Below, in pieces: positions 41,828 to 53,623 of a stretch of DNA of 53,630 bases. Position numbers and translations under genes: made by a program. Location of the stretch: NCBI RefSeq assembly GCF_011440305.1, contig NZ_JAAOIW010000028.1:1-53630 (forward strand), given 5' to 3'. Source of the DNA: Paenibacillus agricola (GTDB lineage: Bacteria; Bacillota; Bacilli; Paenibacillales; NBRC-103111). Below the pieces are notes generated by a model. The model was not told the DNA's origin and did no database searches. It saw nothing but the letters and a program-made list of their open reading frames with translations. The first letter of the stretch is position 1. Each line of letters begins with the position of its first letter.

Positions 41828-44165
41828 CCATACCAGATTCCCGATATTCACCCGGAGTAACACCCTCTGATTTTTTAAATATTTTATTAAAATAGGACGG
41901 CTGGTAACCCACTCTAGCTGCAATTTCGGTAACCTTCAAGTCCGTATTTCTTAATAGCTGCTTGGATTTGTCCAAGCGGATTTCCGTGACATAGTCGATA
42001 AAGTTTTGATTGGTGACTTCCGCAAAGACAGCACTTAATCGCTTAGGCAGAATTCCGATTTTATCAGATAAATATTCCAGCGAAATATCATTCATATATT
42101 CCTGATCAATAATATCCTTCACCTTGCGGATCGTCTGCTTCATCTCGATGCCCTGCTTTTCGGACAAGGTTTTGAGAAAGGGTTGAATCACTCTGGTTAC
42201 GAACCACTTGTTGATTTCTTCGAGTTCCTTTAATTTGAACAGCTGCTCATACAGATTGATGCCCTGACTGGTGCTCGAGTGTGCTACGTCAAGCTGCATC
42301 ATCGCTCGTAAAACACTGCCCAGCAGTTGAGCCATGTATTGTTGAATTTGAAAGGCTCTACCTGCATCTTCCTTTAAAACCAATAAAAACTCGCCCCATT
42401 TTTGAATGGTTTCTTCCTCAGCCCTCATTTGAAGCGCGTGAATTAATTGTTTTTCGATTTGAAACGGATACTCCAAATTTTCTTTTACATACGGAATGAA
42501 TTCATCTGTGCTAATAATTTGTCCGTGCTCTCCGATATTGCGAAAATGCAGGCATTGTTTGACCTCATCCAGCGCTCTGGGCAGTTCCTTGAGGTCACTG
42601 TTCAGCTTGCTTATCCCTACAGCCACATGAACACCCAATAATTTGGTGATCATCGTGATGACTTCATTCGAAAATCTAAAAACTTCGCTTTTGATCTGTT
42701 CCCTTGGCTTATCCTGCGTAAAAGAAACGAATAGAGCAACGGATAAGTTATGGAGATTGATAGCCTCCATATTTTCTTTATCGATGGAAAGCTCCTCAAT
42801 AATATTGGCCGCTGCAAAAGTGACAAGCTGCTCGTCCCCCTCAACAAACCGTTTGCTGGTTTCGGAAAAAGGAGACAATTGTATGAGAAGAAGGACAAAC
42901 TTCTTATTTACTGTATCCCAGCCATACTCCTCCATCCGCAACCGTAGCTCCATCTCAGAAAAAAAATAAAGCTGCCCTTGAATCAGTTGCAGCAAAAAAC
43001 CTTTTTTCATACTGTATTGGTTTTCTTTCAGCAGAGATTGGAACGAACGACTTTCACGGGTAATGTTGAGCCATTTGTTTTCTATAAACTTGATTTCGTC
43101 GGACCGATCCTCTTCGGGCAGTTTGTTACCGATACTCCCTCCAAACATTTGAACCAACCTTTTGATGGGGCTGTACATTCGCTGTGAAGCAAACCATGAT
43201 AGCATGGCTGCTATCAGAACACCCGAAAGACTGACGACGAGCATAAGCTTGGAGGTTAAAGTAATGGGCTCTATTAATTGGGAGAGCGGTGTAGCAATCA
43301 CATATCGCCAGCCTGTACGCGAGAAGGTGGCCGTGGCAACAGAATACTCCGCCCCCTCCCACTTCACGTTAAAGGGCTCCTGATTAATTTCGCCTTTCAT
43401 TACCTTGCTTCTTATAAAATCCTTTAGTGGCTGTTTAATTGGATCCACTTCTTTACCTGATGTTATCCAATCGCCATTTGGTTTCATGATAAAAGAGATA
43501 CCATTTTCATAAGGGTTCAATTGCGTAATTTCTTTATCAATCAGCGTTTTGTCCAAATATACCAACAACGCTCCAAAAGGCCTTGTACTGACAAATGGGA
43601 GCTTGTGAATCAATACCAAGGGAAACAACGTGCCTCCACTTGGATAATACTTTTCCGCATCACTCCAATACATCAGATCCTCCGATTTCAAAATCGGATC
43701 ATAAGCTGCCTTGTTCGCCTCATCTTTGAGCCGAATCGCACCCCGATCATTAGAAACCAGCAATTGTTGATTTTGTAAATACAAATCGATCCGCAAAATC
43801 ATGTTATCGGAGCTTTGGGCAACAGCTAACAATCTGTAAATGTCCTGCATAACAGAAAATTCGTCTATGAAATTCGCATCTCTAAGTCTTTCATCAAAAA
43901 TGGAGTTAGCCGCTGCTTTGTCCACCATCAGTTCAAATTGTGAGAACTGTTCATCAAACCGCTGAAAGACCTGCTCAAGCTGGTACTGATTTTTTTGGTA
44001 CACTTCCTTTTCCACTTGCTTAATTCCAATAAAATAGGTGCTAATTCCAATAATTGCTGTAGGCAAACTAGTCATTATTAAAGCGAAAATTAAGCTTTTA
44101 CGAAAATAATTTCCTCTCAAACTTCGCTTGTCAAAATTAATTTTAAAAAAGGACAGTACATTCAT
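41820..44165 (-). CDS. Membrane-anchored AraC-family regulator with extracytoplasmic sensor domain
   Basis: 781 aa from the ATG at 44165, which follows AAGGAGAG; the longer frame start lacks a site. A membrane helix (about 15-40, SLIFALIMTSLPTAIIGISTYF) is followed by an extracellular sensor region to about 290, then a second helix (LMLVVSLSGVLIAAMLSWFAS), a linker, and a C-terminal AraC domain (ISLEYLSDKIGILPKRLSAVFAEVT and VTEIAARVGYQPSYFNKIFKKSEG). The architecture is the same as the 4977-7283 protein but sequence identity looks low. It lies upstream of and in line with its transporter operon and should activate it. Confidence 0.88.
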   Translation of the reverse strand: MNVLSFFKINFDKRSLRGNYFRKSLIFALIMTSLPTAIIGISTYFIGIKQVEKEVYQKNQYQLEQVFQRFDEQFSQFELMVDKAAANSIFDERLRDANFIDEFSVMQDIYRLLAVAQSSDNMILRIDLYLQNQQLLVSNDRGAIRLKDEANKAAYDPILKSEDLMYWSDAEKYYPSGGTLFPLVLIHKLPFVSTRPFGALLVYLDKTLIDKEITQLNPYENGISFIMKPNGDWITSGKEVDPIKQPLKDFIRSKVMKGEINQEPFNVKWEGAEYSVATATFSRTGWRYVIATPLSQLIEPITLTSKLMLVVSLSGVLIAAMLSWFASQRMYSPIKRLVQMFGGSIGNKLPEEDRSDEIKFIENKWLNITRESRSFQSLLKENQYSMKKGFLLQLIQGQLYFFSEMELRLRMEEYGWDTVNKKFVLLLIQLSPFSETSKRFVEGDEQLVTFAAANIIEELSIDKENMEAINLHNLSVALFVSFTQDKPREQIKSEVFRFSNEVITMITKLLGVHVAVGISKLNSDLKELPRALDEVKQCLHFRNIGEHGQIISTDEFIPYVKENLEYPFQIEKQLIHALQMRAEEETIQKWGEFLLVLKEDAGRAFQIQQYMAQLLGSVLRAMMQLDVAHSSTSQGINLYEQLFKLKELEEINKWFVTRVIQPFLKTLSEKQGIEMKQTIRKVKDIIDQEYMNDISLEYLSDKIGILPKRLSAVFAEVTNQNFIDYVTEIRLDKSKQLLRNTDLKVTEIAARVGYQPSYFNKIFKKSEGVTPGEYRESGMGL

Positions 44166-44190
44166 AAAAAAGCTCTCCTTAGACGCATGG

Positions 44191-44219
44191 GATACAAGTG
44201 AAAATGAAAACACTTTCAA
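44191..44219 (-). promoter_or_regulatory. Promoter with overlapping cre-like site for the membrane AraC regulator
   Basis: Minus strand: -35 TTGAAA (44214-44219), 17-bp spacer, -10 TGTATC (44191-44196; weak). The palindromic TGAAAGTGTTTTCA (44205-44218 on the plus strand as TGAAAACACTTTCA) differs from the ideal cre TGAAARCGYTTTCA at one core base. It overlaps the -35, as in CcpA-repressed promoters. Confidence 0.55.
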
Positions 44220-44225
44220 AGACAC

Positions 44226-44640
44226 TGCTTGGTAGGTTGCATGGCTATCCTTTTATTGTTCGATACTATTATTTTCTTCCTCCTCGTTATATTCTTCTCA
44301 ACAGCCCAAATTATGCGCGATCCGGCTGTGATAAGGCGTCGAGTTTTTTTCGGGAACACCTGTTCTCAAAAAGAGCCGGCATTTCTATTTTGGAAAGCTG
44401 TCGTTTCCATATTCACATAAATTCCCGGTGATTTCAACTCAAAATATGATGCATATAACATCAGATTCTTGTTAGCTAGACAGAAAACTACCGCTCCATG
44501 CTGCCGAGTTTTCTTAAAATTAAAACCATTCATCCTAATACTGCCCTGCTGTCTGAATTCGTTCGCTTTGTACTTTGTCCCGTTTCTTTCTTAAATGGAT
44601 GACTCTGTCCGATTCCAATGATAGCGATTATTGAATACAC
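44226..44640. other. 415-bp intergenic region, no gene
   Basis: No convincing frame with RBS on either strand. AT-rich, with no repeat other than the terminator flank at the right end (ATTATTGAATACACA). It contains the upstream sequence of the regulator and the 3' side of the tRNA terminator. Confidence 0.5.
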
Positions 44641-44666
44641 AAAAAGCCACCCGCTAGAGGTGGCTT
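44641..44666 (-). terminator. GCCACC-type terminator of tRNA-Arg, boundary repeat copy F
   Basis: AAGCCACC...GGTGGCTT stem with minus-strand T-run (TTTTTGTG), 15 bp beyond the tRNA 3' end. It has the same sequence layout as copy C and is probably the parent of the family, because its tRNA is the one next to core genes. Confidence 0.85.
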
Positions 44667-44680
44667 GAATTTTAGATGAA

Positions 44681-44757
44681 TGGCGTACCCGAGAGGGATC
44701 GAACCTCCGACCTACAGTTTAGGAAACTATCGCTCTATCCTACTGAGCTACGGGCAC
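44681..44757 (-). tRNA. tRNA-Arg (anticodon CCT), complete copy beside core genes
   Basis: Acceptor GTGCCCG/CGGGTAC, D arm GCTC...GAGC, anticodon stem ATAGT/ACTGT with loop TTCCTAA (CCT), T arm GGAGG/CCTCT, encoded CCA at 44681-44683. One G-U pair in the anticodon stem distinguishes it from the 28.9-kb copy. It is the right border of the accessory region. Confidence 0.92.
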
Positions 44758-44769
44758 GCGGTAAGATTC

Positions 44770-44799
44770 ATTTTAGCACGAACACGATAGTGAGTGCAA
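44770..44799 (-). promoter_or_regulatory. tRNA-Arg promoter
   Basis: -35 TTGCAC (44794-44799), 18-bp spacer, -10 TAAAAT (44770-44775) on the minus strand; about 12 bp before the tRNA 5' end, so transcription would start very close to the mature end. Confidence 0.5.
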
Positions 44800-45018
44800 C
44801 CTCTCCTTACAGCTTATGGTGGCCTCAATCGTCATTATGAATTGAGCACCGCCCTTCCTCCTTTCCTCATACATGCAATACTATCCTCAAAGTAACTAAG
44901 GCAGTATAAGTTCCCTACTTATATAGGCTCCTCTTGCTTGTTATAATACTAATGAACAAGCTTTTACCATCAACCGTTATACAAGAATTTCAAAATTGAT
45001 ACTCTGGAGGAATCGCAT

Positions 45019-45873
45019 ATGACATTTCCACAACGCAAACTAGGTTCTACTGGGCTTTCTGTAAGCGCCATCGGCATGGGTTGCATGCCCATTTCAGTAA
45101 ATGGCAGGCCATCCGAAGAGGAAGGGATTAGGACCATACATGCAGCACTGGAGCAAGGCATTACCTTTTTTGACACAGCCGATGCCTATTGCCTGAATAA
45201 CGATGATTTTGGCCACAATGAGCGTATCCTAGCAAAAGCCTTACAACAGCATCCTGAGGCTATTGTAGCCACTAAGGGAGGCAACCAGCGGCCAGACGGG
45301 CGCTGGGAAGCGAACGGGCACCCTGAGCACCTGCGCAAGGCCATTGAAGATAGCCTGCGTGCTCTTAACCTGGAGACGATTGTCCTATACCAATTACATC
45401 GTCCCGATCCTAATGTCCCCTTCGCCGAATCGGTCGGGGCTATAGCCGACTTACAAAAAGAAGGCAAATTGCTTCACGCTGGGTTATCCAATGTTTCCGT
45501 GGAGCAATTGGATGAAGCAAGCGACATCCTTCAAGTGGCAAGCGTACAAAACAGGATGAACCTGTTTGATCACTCATCGAATGCCGTCCTTAAGCGTTGT
45601 GAGCAATTAGGCATAGCCTTTTTGCCATACAGCCCGCTGAATGGGATGAGCAAAGCCGGCCAAATTGGTGCGAATGAGGTGCTCTCGCGCATTGCCGACA
45701 AATACCAAGCATCGCCGCAGCAAATCGCTCTAGCATGGCTTCTACACCTTTCTCCTGTAATGATACCGATACCGGGAGCTAGCAAAAGCAGCAGCATCAC
45801 CAATAGTGCTAAGGGTGCTACGGTTGCCCTGACCCCTGAAGACATCGAGGAATTAAGCACGATCGGCTCTTAA
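45019..45873 (+). CDS. Aldo/keto reductase
   Basis: 284 aa TIM-barrel NADP-dependent oxidoreductase with the full tetrad: D52 and Y57 (FFDTADAY), K86 (VATKGG), H127 (YQLHRPDP). The C-terminal cofactor-binding motif is IPIPGASKSSSITNS. GGAGG lies 8 bp before the ATG, and TATAAT at 44942-44947 is a likely -10. It reduces aldehydes or ketones; the exact substrate is unknown. It is a single-gene unit on the plus strand between the tRNA and the small spore-gene cluster. Confidence 0.9.
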   Translation: MTFPQRKLGSTGLSVSAIGMGCMPISVNGRPSEEEGIRTIHAALEQGITFFDTADAYCLNNDDFGHNERILAKALQQHPEAIVATKGGNQRPDGRWEANGHPEHLRKAIEDSLRALNLETIVLYQLHRPDPNVPFAESVGAIADLQKEGKLLHAGLSNVSVEQLDEASDILQVASVQNRMNLFDHSSNAVLKRCEQLGIAFLPYSPLNGMSKAGQIGANEVLSRIADKYQASPQQIALAWLLHLSPVMIPIPGASKSSSITNSAKGATVALTPEDIEELSTIGS

Positions 45874-46035
45874 CACGTAAGAGGAAAACCAAAGCCCGAG
45901 CATGTGATCAGCTCCAGCCCTAACATCTATGAGATTAAAGGTGTAAAAGTGCCTTCTTAGCATCATTATTTCCATATTTTCTTTTTATTTCCTTCGTGGT
46001 AGAATGAGGAAACGATGCGAGTGAGGTGTAATGCC

Positions 46036-46221
46036 ATGTCAGAAAACAGTCGTTTTTACGTAGTATATGATGAGTATTTAATTACAATTTGCTCCAGACT
46101 CGATGACGTTTTTGATGAACTGGCTGAAGGTGGTACCATCTACGGCTACACCGACAACGAGGAAGTGGCACAAAGTATGCTGAGGGAATGCTTTCAAGAG
46201 CTAGCTACCAGAAATAACTAA
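46036..46221 (+). CDS. Small acidic protein of unknown function
   Basis: 61 aa from the ATG at 46036, with GAGGTG 7 bp upstream (an upstream in-frame start adds seven residues). The sequence (SENSRFYVVYDEYLITICSRLDDVFDEL) is acidic and well ordered, without membrane segments or known motifs. A strong terminator follows by 27 bp, which supports a real gene. Confidence 0.6.
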   Translation: MSENSRFYVVYDEYLITICSRLDDVFDELAEGGTIYGYTDNEEVAQSMLRECFQELATRNN

Positions 46222-46243
46222 CATGCATAGTTGTATAGTTGTG

Positions 46244-46273
46244 CAAAAAAGAACCCAGATGGGTTCTTTTTTT
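46244..46273 (+). terminator. Rho-independent terminator (bidirectional)
   Basis: AGAACCC-AGAT-GGGTTCT followed by seven T; a run of A on the left side allows it to work for the minus strand as well. Confidence 0.9.
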
Positions 46274-46403
46274 AATTACCTTCATCGATTTTATTACTAG
46301 ATTTTTTCATCCGCTCTCTCTTAAGCGTACCCTCAATCTTGCGTTCCTTCAACTTACCGTTAATCCAACGCAAGGAGGAGGCTAAGTATTCTAGGCTACC
46401 GCA

Positions 46404-46547
46404 TCACCCATTTGCATTGTTGTGCCGAGTATGATTAGCTTGCTTTACCTTTTTAGAGCCCGCTAACGGCTTGTTAGGTTGATGGTCAATTGGATCCTGA
46501 TGCTCTCCGCTTGGCGGATTAACAGGCTGTGCTAAATTTTTAGGCAT
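46404..46547 (-). CDS. sspP: Small acid-soluble spore protein P (SspP-type)
   Basis: 47 aa starting MPKNLAQPVNPPSGEHQDPI and ending in LAGSKKVKQANHTRHNNANG. The PLSGSKKVKxxNHTRxxH core is the signature of SspP, a minor spore protein of Bacillales that is made late in the forespore. AAGGAGG lies 7 bp upstream of the ATG. Downstream, about 46290-46403, the same strand keeps an open in-frame stretch (SSLRWINGKLKERKIEG) without a start or RBS; I did not call it. Confidence 0.82.
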   Translation of the reverse strand: MPKNLAQPVNPPSGEHQDPIDHQPNKPLAGSKKVKQANHTRHNNANG

Positions 46548-46565
46548 CTATAGTTCCTCCTTAGA

Positions 46566-46748
46566 CTATTCTTTATCCGTCAATATCGACGAACCTATCG
46601 GCTCATCATGGTTCAATGCATCTTGGTGGCGATGGTCATTCGTTTGCTGCTGAACCTGCTGGGCTTGGTGGCTGGTAACCGTTTGTTTCTCCAAATCTTT
46701 AACTACATTTTGCAAATTTTTATCTACATTACTTTTGTTTTTAGTCAT
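46566..46748 (-). CDS. Small hydrophilic protein of unknown function
   Basis: 60 aa from the ATG at 46748, after GGAGGTTAG. Rich in Lys, Gln, His and Asp (MTKNKSNVDKNLQNVVKDLE), no membrane segment, no Cys. It lies between sspP and a protein of unknown function, with its start 17 bp downstream of the latter's stop. The composition resembles minor spore proteins, but no family is recognised. Confidence 0.6.
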   Translation of the reverse strand: MTKNKSNVDKNLQNVVKDLEKQTVTSHQAQQVQQQTNDHRHQDALNHDEPIGSSILTDKE

Positions 46749-46765
46749 CTTGCTGCTAACCTCCA

Positions 46766-47113
46766 TTAATGATGCGTTACTGCATGCAGTTGCTGCGCAC
46801 ATTCGTGAATATGCCGCACATAATCATCAATCAGCGTTTGTACAATTTCTGTACGTTCATTAATATGCTGCCCATCTTGCTCGACATCCACGAAAGTTAC
46901 ATGAACTTCCCTCGAATCCACGTAGGTACACTTAAAATCAAAGCTGTAAAAGGAATGACCCGCCGTGGCAATATGAACCCAGATGGTTCTAGGGTCTGCT
47001 GCGTCTGCCTTAATTTCCACACGCTCAGACTCATTTAATACGGTGGGCAAGGTTTGATTCCAAGCCTTTACTAACTGGTCTTGGTTCATTGTTAACGTAT
47101 CGGTTTTTCCCAT
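46766..47113 (-). CDS. Protein of unknown function, 115 aa
   Basis: Starts at the ATG at 47113 with GGAGGTG upstream; an upstream GTG is a poorer choice. Sequence motifs such as PRTIWVHIATAGHSFYSFDFKCTYVDSREV suggest an alpha/beta fold. No signal or membrane helix. It is followed by the small hydrophilic gene and sspP on the same strand and may be in one operon with them. Not recognised. Confidence 0.65.
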   Translation of the reverse strand: MGKTDTLTMNQDQLVKAWNQTLPTVLNESERVEIKADAADPRTIWVHIATAGHSFYSFDFKCTYVDSREVHVTFVDVEQDGQHINERTEIVQTLIDDYVRHIHECAQQLHAVTHH

Positions 47114-47208
47114 CCTCTTTAACACCTCCACAGACTTTAAGATGCGGCAGCAGGAATCGTTCTATACGTTTAAGGCAACGGTAAAAAATGACACGAAAGA
47201 CGAAATAG

Positions 47209-47247
47209 TTAAAAAGCCGCATATCCTTTAAAAGGATACACGGCTTT
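47209..47247 (-). terminator. Terminator of the serS/tRNA-Ser transcript
   Basis: AAAGCCG...CGGCTTT outer stem with inner TATCCTTT/AAAGGATA pairing, followed on the minus strand by TTTTT. It lies 16 bp beyond the tRNA-Ser 3' end. Confidence 0.88.
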
Positions 47248-47262
47248 GTGAATGTTATAGTA

Positions 47263-47352
47263 TGGCGGAGAGGGTGGGATTCGAACCCACGGAGACCTTA
47301 CGACCTCGGCGGTTTTCAAGACCGCTGCCTTAAACCACTCGACCACCTCTCC
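47263..47352 (-). tRNA. tRNA-Ser (anticodon TGA)
   Basis: 90-nt class II tRNA: acceptor GGAGAGG...CCTCTCC, long variable arm, anticodon loop CTTGAAA (TGA), encoded CCA. It lies 82 bp downstream of serS, the same order as in Bacillus (serS then trnSL-Ser1). Confidence 0.96.
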
Positions 47353-47434
47353 GGGTGACGTGACAAAAAGCATTGTATCACAGATCAGGTACTATTATCA
47401 AGTTCTAATTTTTAAAATACTAAAGAACTAAGAA

Positions 47435-49302
<1,868 letters not shown>

Positions 49303-49329
49303 CGTTGCCACCCTCTTAACCCGTTGCTC

Positions 49330-50211
49330 TTACCAGCCACGATCTTGCATACGCTGAGTCGCATCCAGCTTGGAAATTTCGATGCCCTTCATCGGAGCGC
49401 CAAGATTTTTGGAAACTTCTCTGATCAAATCATAATCGGTATAATGCGTGGTCGCTTCCACGATCGCTTTAGCAAATTTTTCTGGATTTTCCGATTTGAA
49501 AATACCTGAGCCTACAAAGATGCCATCGGCTCCCAAATGCATCATTAACGCTGCATCAGCTGGAGTAGAAACACCACCTGCCGCAAAGTTAACTACAGGC
49601 AATTTGCCTGTTTCATGGATTTGCAGCAATAGCTCATAAGGTGCGCCGATATTTTTGGCTTCAGCAAACAGCTCGTCCTTGGACATCGAACTCACCTTTT
49701 TAATTTGGCCAACAATCATCCGCATATGACGAACAGCTTCTACAATATTGCCCGTTCCCGGTTCGCCCTTAGTACGAATCATCGATGCGCCTTCAGCGAT
49801 TCTGCGTAGTGCTTCACCAAGATCCCTAGCTCCACATACAAAAGGAACTGTAAAATCTCTCTTATTGATATGAAATACTTCATCAGCCGGAGTCAGTACT
49901 TCACTTTCATCGATGTAATCCACACCCATAGATTCAAGGATCTTCGCCTCTACATAGTGACCGATACGGGCTTTGGCCATAACAGGGACTGAAACAACCT
50001 TCATGACCTCTTCCATAACAGTCGGGTCAGCCATACGCGCTACGCCACCTGCTGCACGAATATCGGAAGGCACTCGCTCCAAAGCCATGATAGCCGAGGC
50101 TCCCGCTGCTTCAGCGATTTTTGCTTGTTCAGCATTCATGACGTCCATAATGACGCCACCCTTTTGCATTTCTGCCATTCCTTTTTTGACTCGCGAAGTA
50201 CCTGTTTCCAT
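49330..50211 (-). CDS. pdxS: Pyridoxal 5'-phosphate synthase lyase subunit PdxS
   Basis: 293 aa beta/alpha barrel that makes PLP from ribose 5-phosphate, glyceraldehyde 3-phosphate and ammonia. Catalytic Lys K80 in [12 protein letters not shown]23 in [13 protein letters not shown], phosphate loop GEPGTGN, and [18 protein letters not shown]. The start is the ATG at 50211 after GGAGGAAAAGG; a longer frame lacks a site. First gene of pdxS-pdxT-serS. Confidence 0.97.
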   Translation of the reverse strand: METGTSRVKKGMAEMQKGGVIMDVMNAEQAKIAEAAGASAIMALERVPSDIRAAGGVARMADPTVMEEVMKVVSVPVMAKARIGHYVEAKILESMGVDYIDESEVLTPADEVFHINKRDFTVPFVCGARDLGEALRRIAEGASMIRTKGEPGTGNIVEAVRHMRMIVGQIKKVSSMSKDELFAEAKNIGAPYELLLQIHETGKLPVVNFAAGGVSTPADAALMMHLGADGIFVGSGIFKSENPEKFAKAIVEATTHYTDYDLIREVSKNLGAPMKGIEISKLDATQRMQDRGW

Positions 50212-50318
50212 TTCCTTTTCCTCCAAACATATATACGATAATTTAATAAATCCACAAACCACTAAACAATCATTTTACAGGAATACGCCCAAATATACAA
50301 TCCGTTAAGCGGTTTTTC

Positions 50319-51614
50319 TTAGCCCTTCGCCCCAGCCAACAGATCGGTAAAGAAGGTTCCTATAGCCCTGAATAACAATCGAAACCAGCTTGCTTTGACT
50401 ACATCGGCCGCAGCAATCAAATTCGTTGTTTTTTCTATGCCTTGATAAGTGACTGTTGCAGTTCCCATAATATCTCCTTTGGTAATCGGCGCTACCCGCT
50501 TGGTTTCATCAATGGCAGCAGCTGTAACCTTGAATTCCTCGGGTGCTGCGCCTTTTCTGGCGATTAATGAAATCGCTCCTTCGGTAACGACACCCACTTG
50601 AAGCTCAATCCCTTTATTAACATTTACTACTTTTAAGGAATCTATTTCTGAATTAGCGGCAAGCACCTGCTTTGTTTCAAAATTGGTAAAACCGTAATCC
50701 AGCACCTTCCGTGTCTCTTCAAAACGTTTAGGCTCTGTTTTGGTTCCCATTACCACACTAATTAAGCGAACCCCGTTACGCTCCGCTGTACCTGTAAAGC
50801 AATAGCCTGCATCATCTGTAGAGCCTGTCTTCAAACCATCAAGCCCTTCATAAGAGTATTTCTTGAGGTTAGCATTATCTTTGTTGCCTGCAAGCATCCA
50901 GTTCCAATTAATCATCGGTGATAGATCTTTTTCTCGGAACTTTTTCGAGGGAATTTTGGTAGTCTCCAAAATTTCCGGAAAATCCTTAATAATATTATAA
51001 GCAATAATGGCTGCATCTCTTGCTGTTAAAAGGGTTTCACCCTGTAATTCCTGCGGTGCATATTTCCCTAAGTCCGCCCTGGATAAGCCCGTTGCGTTAA
51101 TAAAATGGGCCTGCTCCGACAAGCCAAACTGCTTGGCTTTCTCGTTCATCATCTTTGCAAAATTTTCTTCCGTATTCCCGATAAATTCGGCAATTGCTAC
51201 TGAGGCATCATTCGATGAATAAATCGACATCGCAGAGAACATGTCCCTTAGTGTCGCTTGCTCGTTTAAGGCTAATAGCCCTCCAGAACCGATCACATCC
51301 GATGCATATTGACTTGTTGTGACCATGTCCTCCCATTTGCGTTTACCGCTTTTCACAGCCTCCATAGCCAAATATTCCGTCATCATCTTTGACATACTTG
51401 CAGGAGGAAGAGCTACATCTGGATTAAACTCGTATAAAACTTGTCCCGTTCCAGCTTCTATCAAAATAGCAGATTTGGCCTCTAGCTTTAAATCAACCGC
51501 CTCTGCTGCCATTGCAAACTTAGGTGTAACCATGAATATTGAACCTAATTGGACTAGCAACGCAGCAGTTAATAAGATGGATATGCGTTTTACTGGGAAT
51601 AGCAACATTCTCAC
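50319..51614 (-). CDS. dacA: D-alanyl-D-alanine carboxypeptidase (PBP5, DacA)
   Basis: 431 aa. Sec signal peptide cut near AMAA-EAV (about residue 37); penicillin-binding motifs S73-M-S-K76 (PPASMSKMMTE), S133-S-N135 and K262-T-G264. The C-terminal beta domain is followed by an amphipathic anchoring helix (LFRAIGTFFTDLLAGAKG). It trims the terminal D-Ala from peptidoglycan stem peptides. The gene has the same place as Bacillus dacA. Confidence 0.97.
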   Translation of the reverse strand: MRMLLFPVKRISILLTAALLVQLGSIFMVTPKFAMAAEAVDLKLEAKSAILIEAGTGQVLYEFNPDVALPPASMSKMMTEYLAMEAVKSGKRKWEDMVTTSQYASDVIGSGGLLALNEQATLRDMFSAMSIYSSNDASVAIAEFIGNTEENFAKMMNEKAKQFGLSEQAHFINATGLSRADLGKYAPQELQGETLLTARDAAIIAYNIIKDFPEILETTKIPSKKFREKDLSPMINWNWMLAGNKDNANLKKYSYEGLDGLKTGSTDDAGYCFTGTAERNGVRLISVVMGTKTEPKRFEETRKVLDYGFTNFETKQVLAANSEIDSLKVVNVNKGIELQVGVVTEGAISLIARKGAAPEEFKVTAAAIDETKRVAPITKGDIMGTATVTYQGIEKTTNLIAAADVVKASWFRLLFRAIGTFFTDLLAGAKG

Positions 51615-51675
51615 TCCTTCTGGGTCATTCTACAAACACATAGTTATTATTGTACCACAGCGAACAACCCTGTTC

Positions 51676-51716
51676 AAAAAAAGAAGACGGCAGCTCATAG
51701 CTCCGTCCTCTTTTTT
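51676..51716 (-). terminator. Terminator of guaB
   Basis: Hairpin GAGGACGGAGC...GCTGCCGTCTTC on the minus strand followed by TTTTTTT, 9 bp beyond the guaB stop. It separates guaB from dacA transcription. Confidence 0.9.
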
Positions 51717-51724
51717 CCTATTTA

Positions 51725-53260
<1,536 letters not shown>

Positions 53261-53406
53261 GTATAACTTATTAAAAACCGTTTAAGTTCTCCTAATTTGG
53301 ATAAGGAGTGTGAAGTTTGTGAACAGGTAGAAATTAGCCTCTACTTCATTTACATGAACATCCTTTGTAGTATAACCAGATTCGTTGCCATGTTATGAAA
53401 AAATAA

Positions 53407-53486
53407 GGAATAACCCACCGGTTATCCCAAAACATATAAAATCTTATATGTTAAAAAAAAGCCTACCGAATTTTCATCGGAAGGCT
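53407..53486 (-). terminator. Terminator cluster of the rrn operon
   Basis: AGCCT..CCGA / TCGG..AGGCT hairpin (53460-53486) followed by eight T on the minus strand. Two more stem-loops follow in the direction of transcription: AACATATAA/TTATATGTT (53431-53452) and ATAACC/GGTTAT (about 53410-53425). Together they should stop rRNA transcription before guaB. Confidence 0.85.
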
Positions 53487-53505
53487 CTTTCTTTATTTAT
53501 GCAGT

Positions 53506-53623
53506 GCTTGGCAATGTCCTACTCTCCCAGAACCCTGCGGTTCAAGTACCATTGGCGCTAGAGGGCTTAACGGTCGTGTTCGAGATGGGAACGTGTGGTT
53601 CCCCTCTGCCATCATCACCAAAC
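53506..53623 (-). rRNA. rrf: 5S ribosomal RNA
   Basis: 118 nt. Helix I pairs GTTTGGT at the 5' end with GCCAAGC at the 3' end. Internal 5S signature stretches are visible (GAACCACACGTTCCC, TCGAACACG, GGGAGAGTAGG). The gene is the end of an rrn operon whose 16S/23S lie beyond the right edge. Confidence 0.95.

Noticed and set aside
3437-44757. Integrase, transposase or phage genes that would explain the tRNA-linked blocks
   Set aside because: None found on either strand, so mobile-element features were not called despite the repeat pattern.
45874-46014. Remnant coding sequence after the aldo/keto reductase (SPNIYEIKGVKVPS frame)
   Set aside because: Too short and without start or RBS; could be chance.
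46290-46403. Small minus-strand gene downstream of sspP (open frame with SSLRWINGKLKERKIEG)
   Set aside because: No start codon with an RBS and no recognised family. It is in frame behind the sspP stop.
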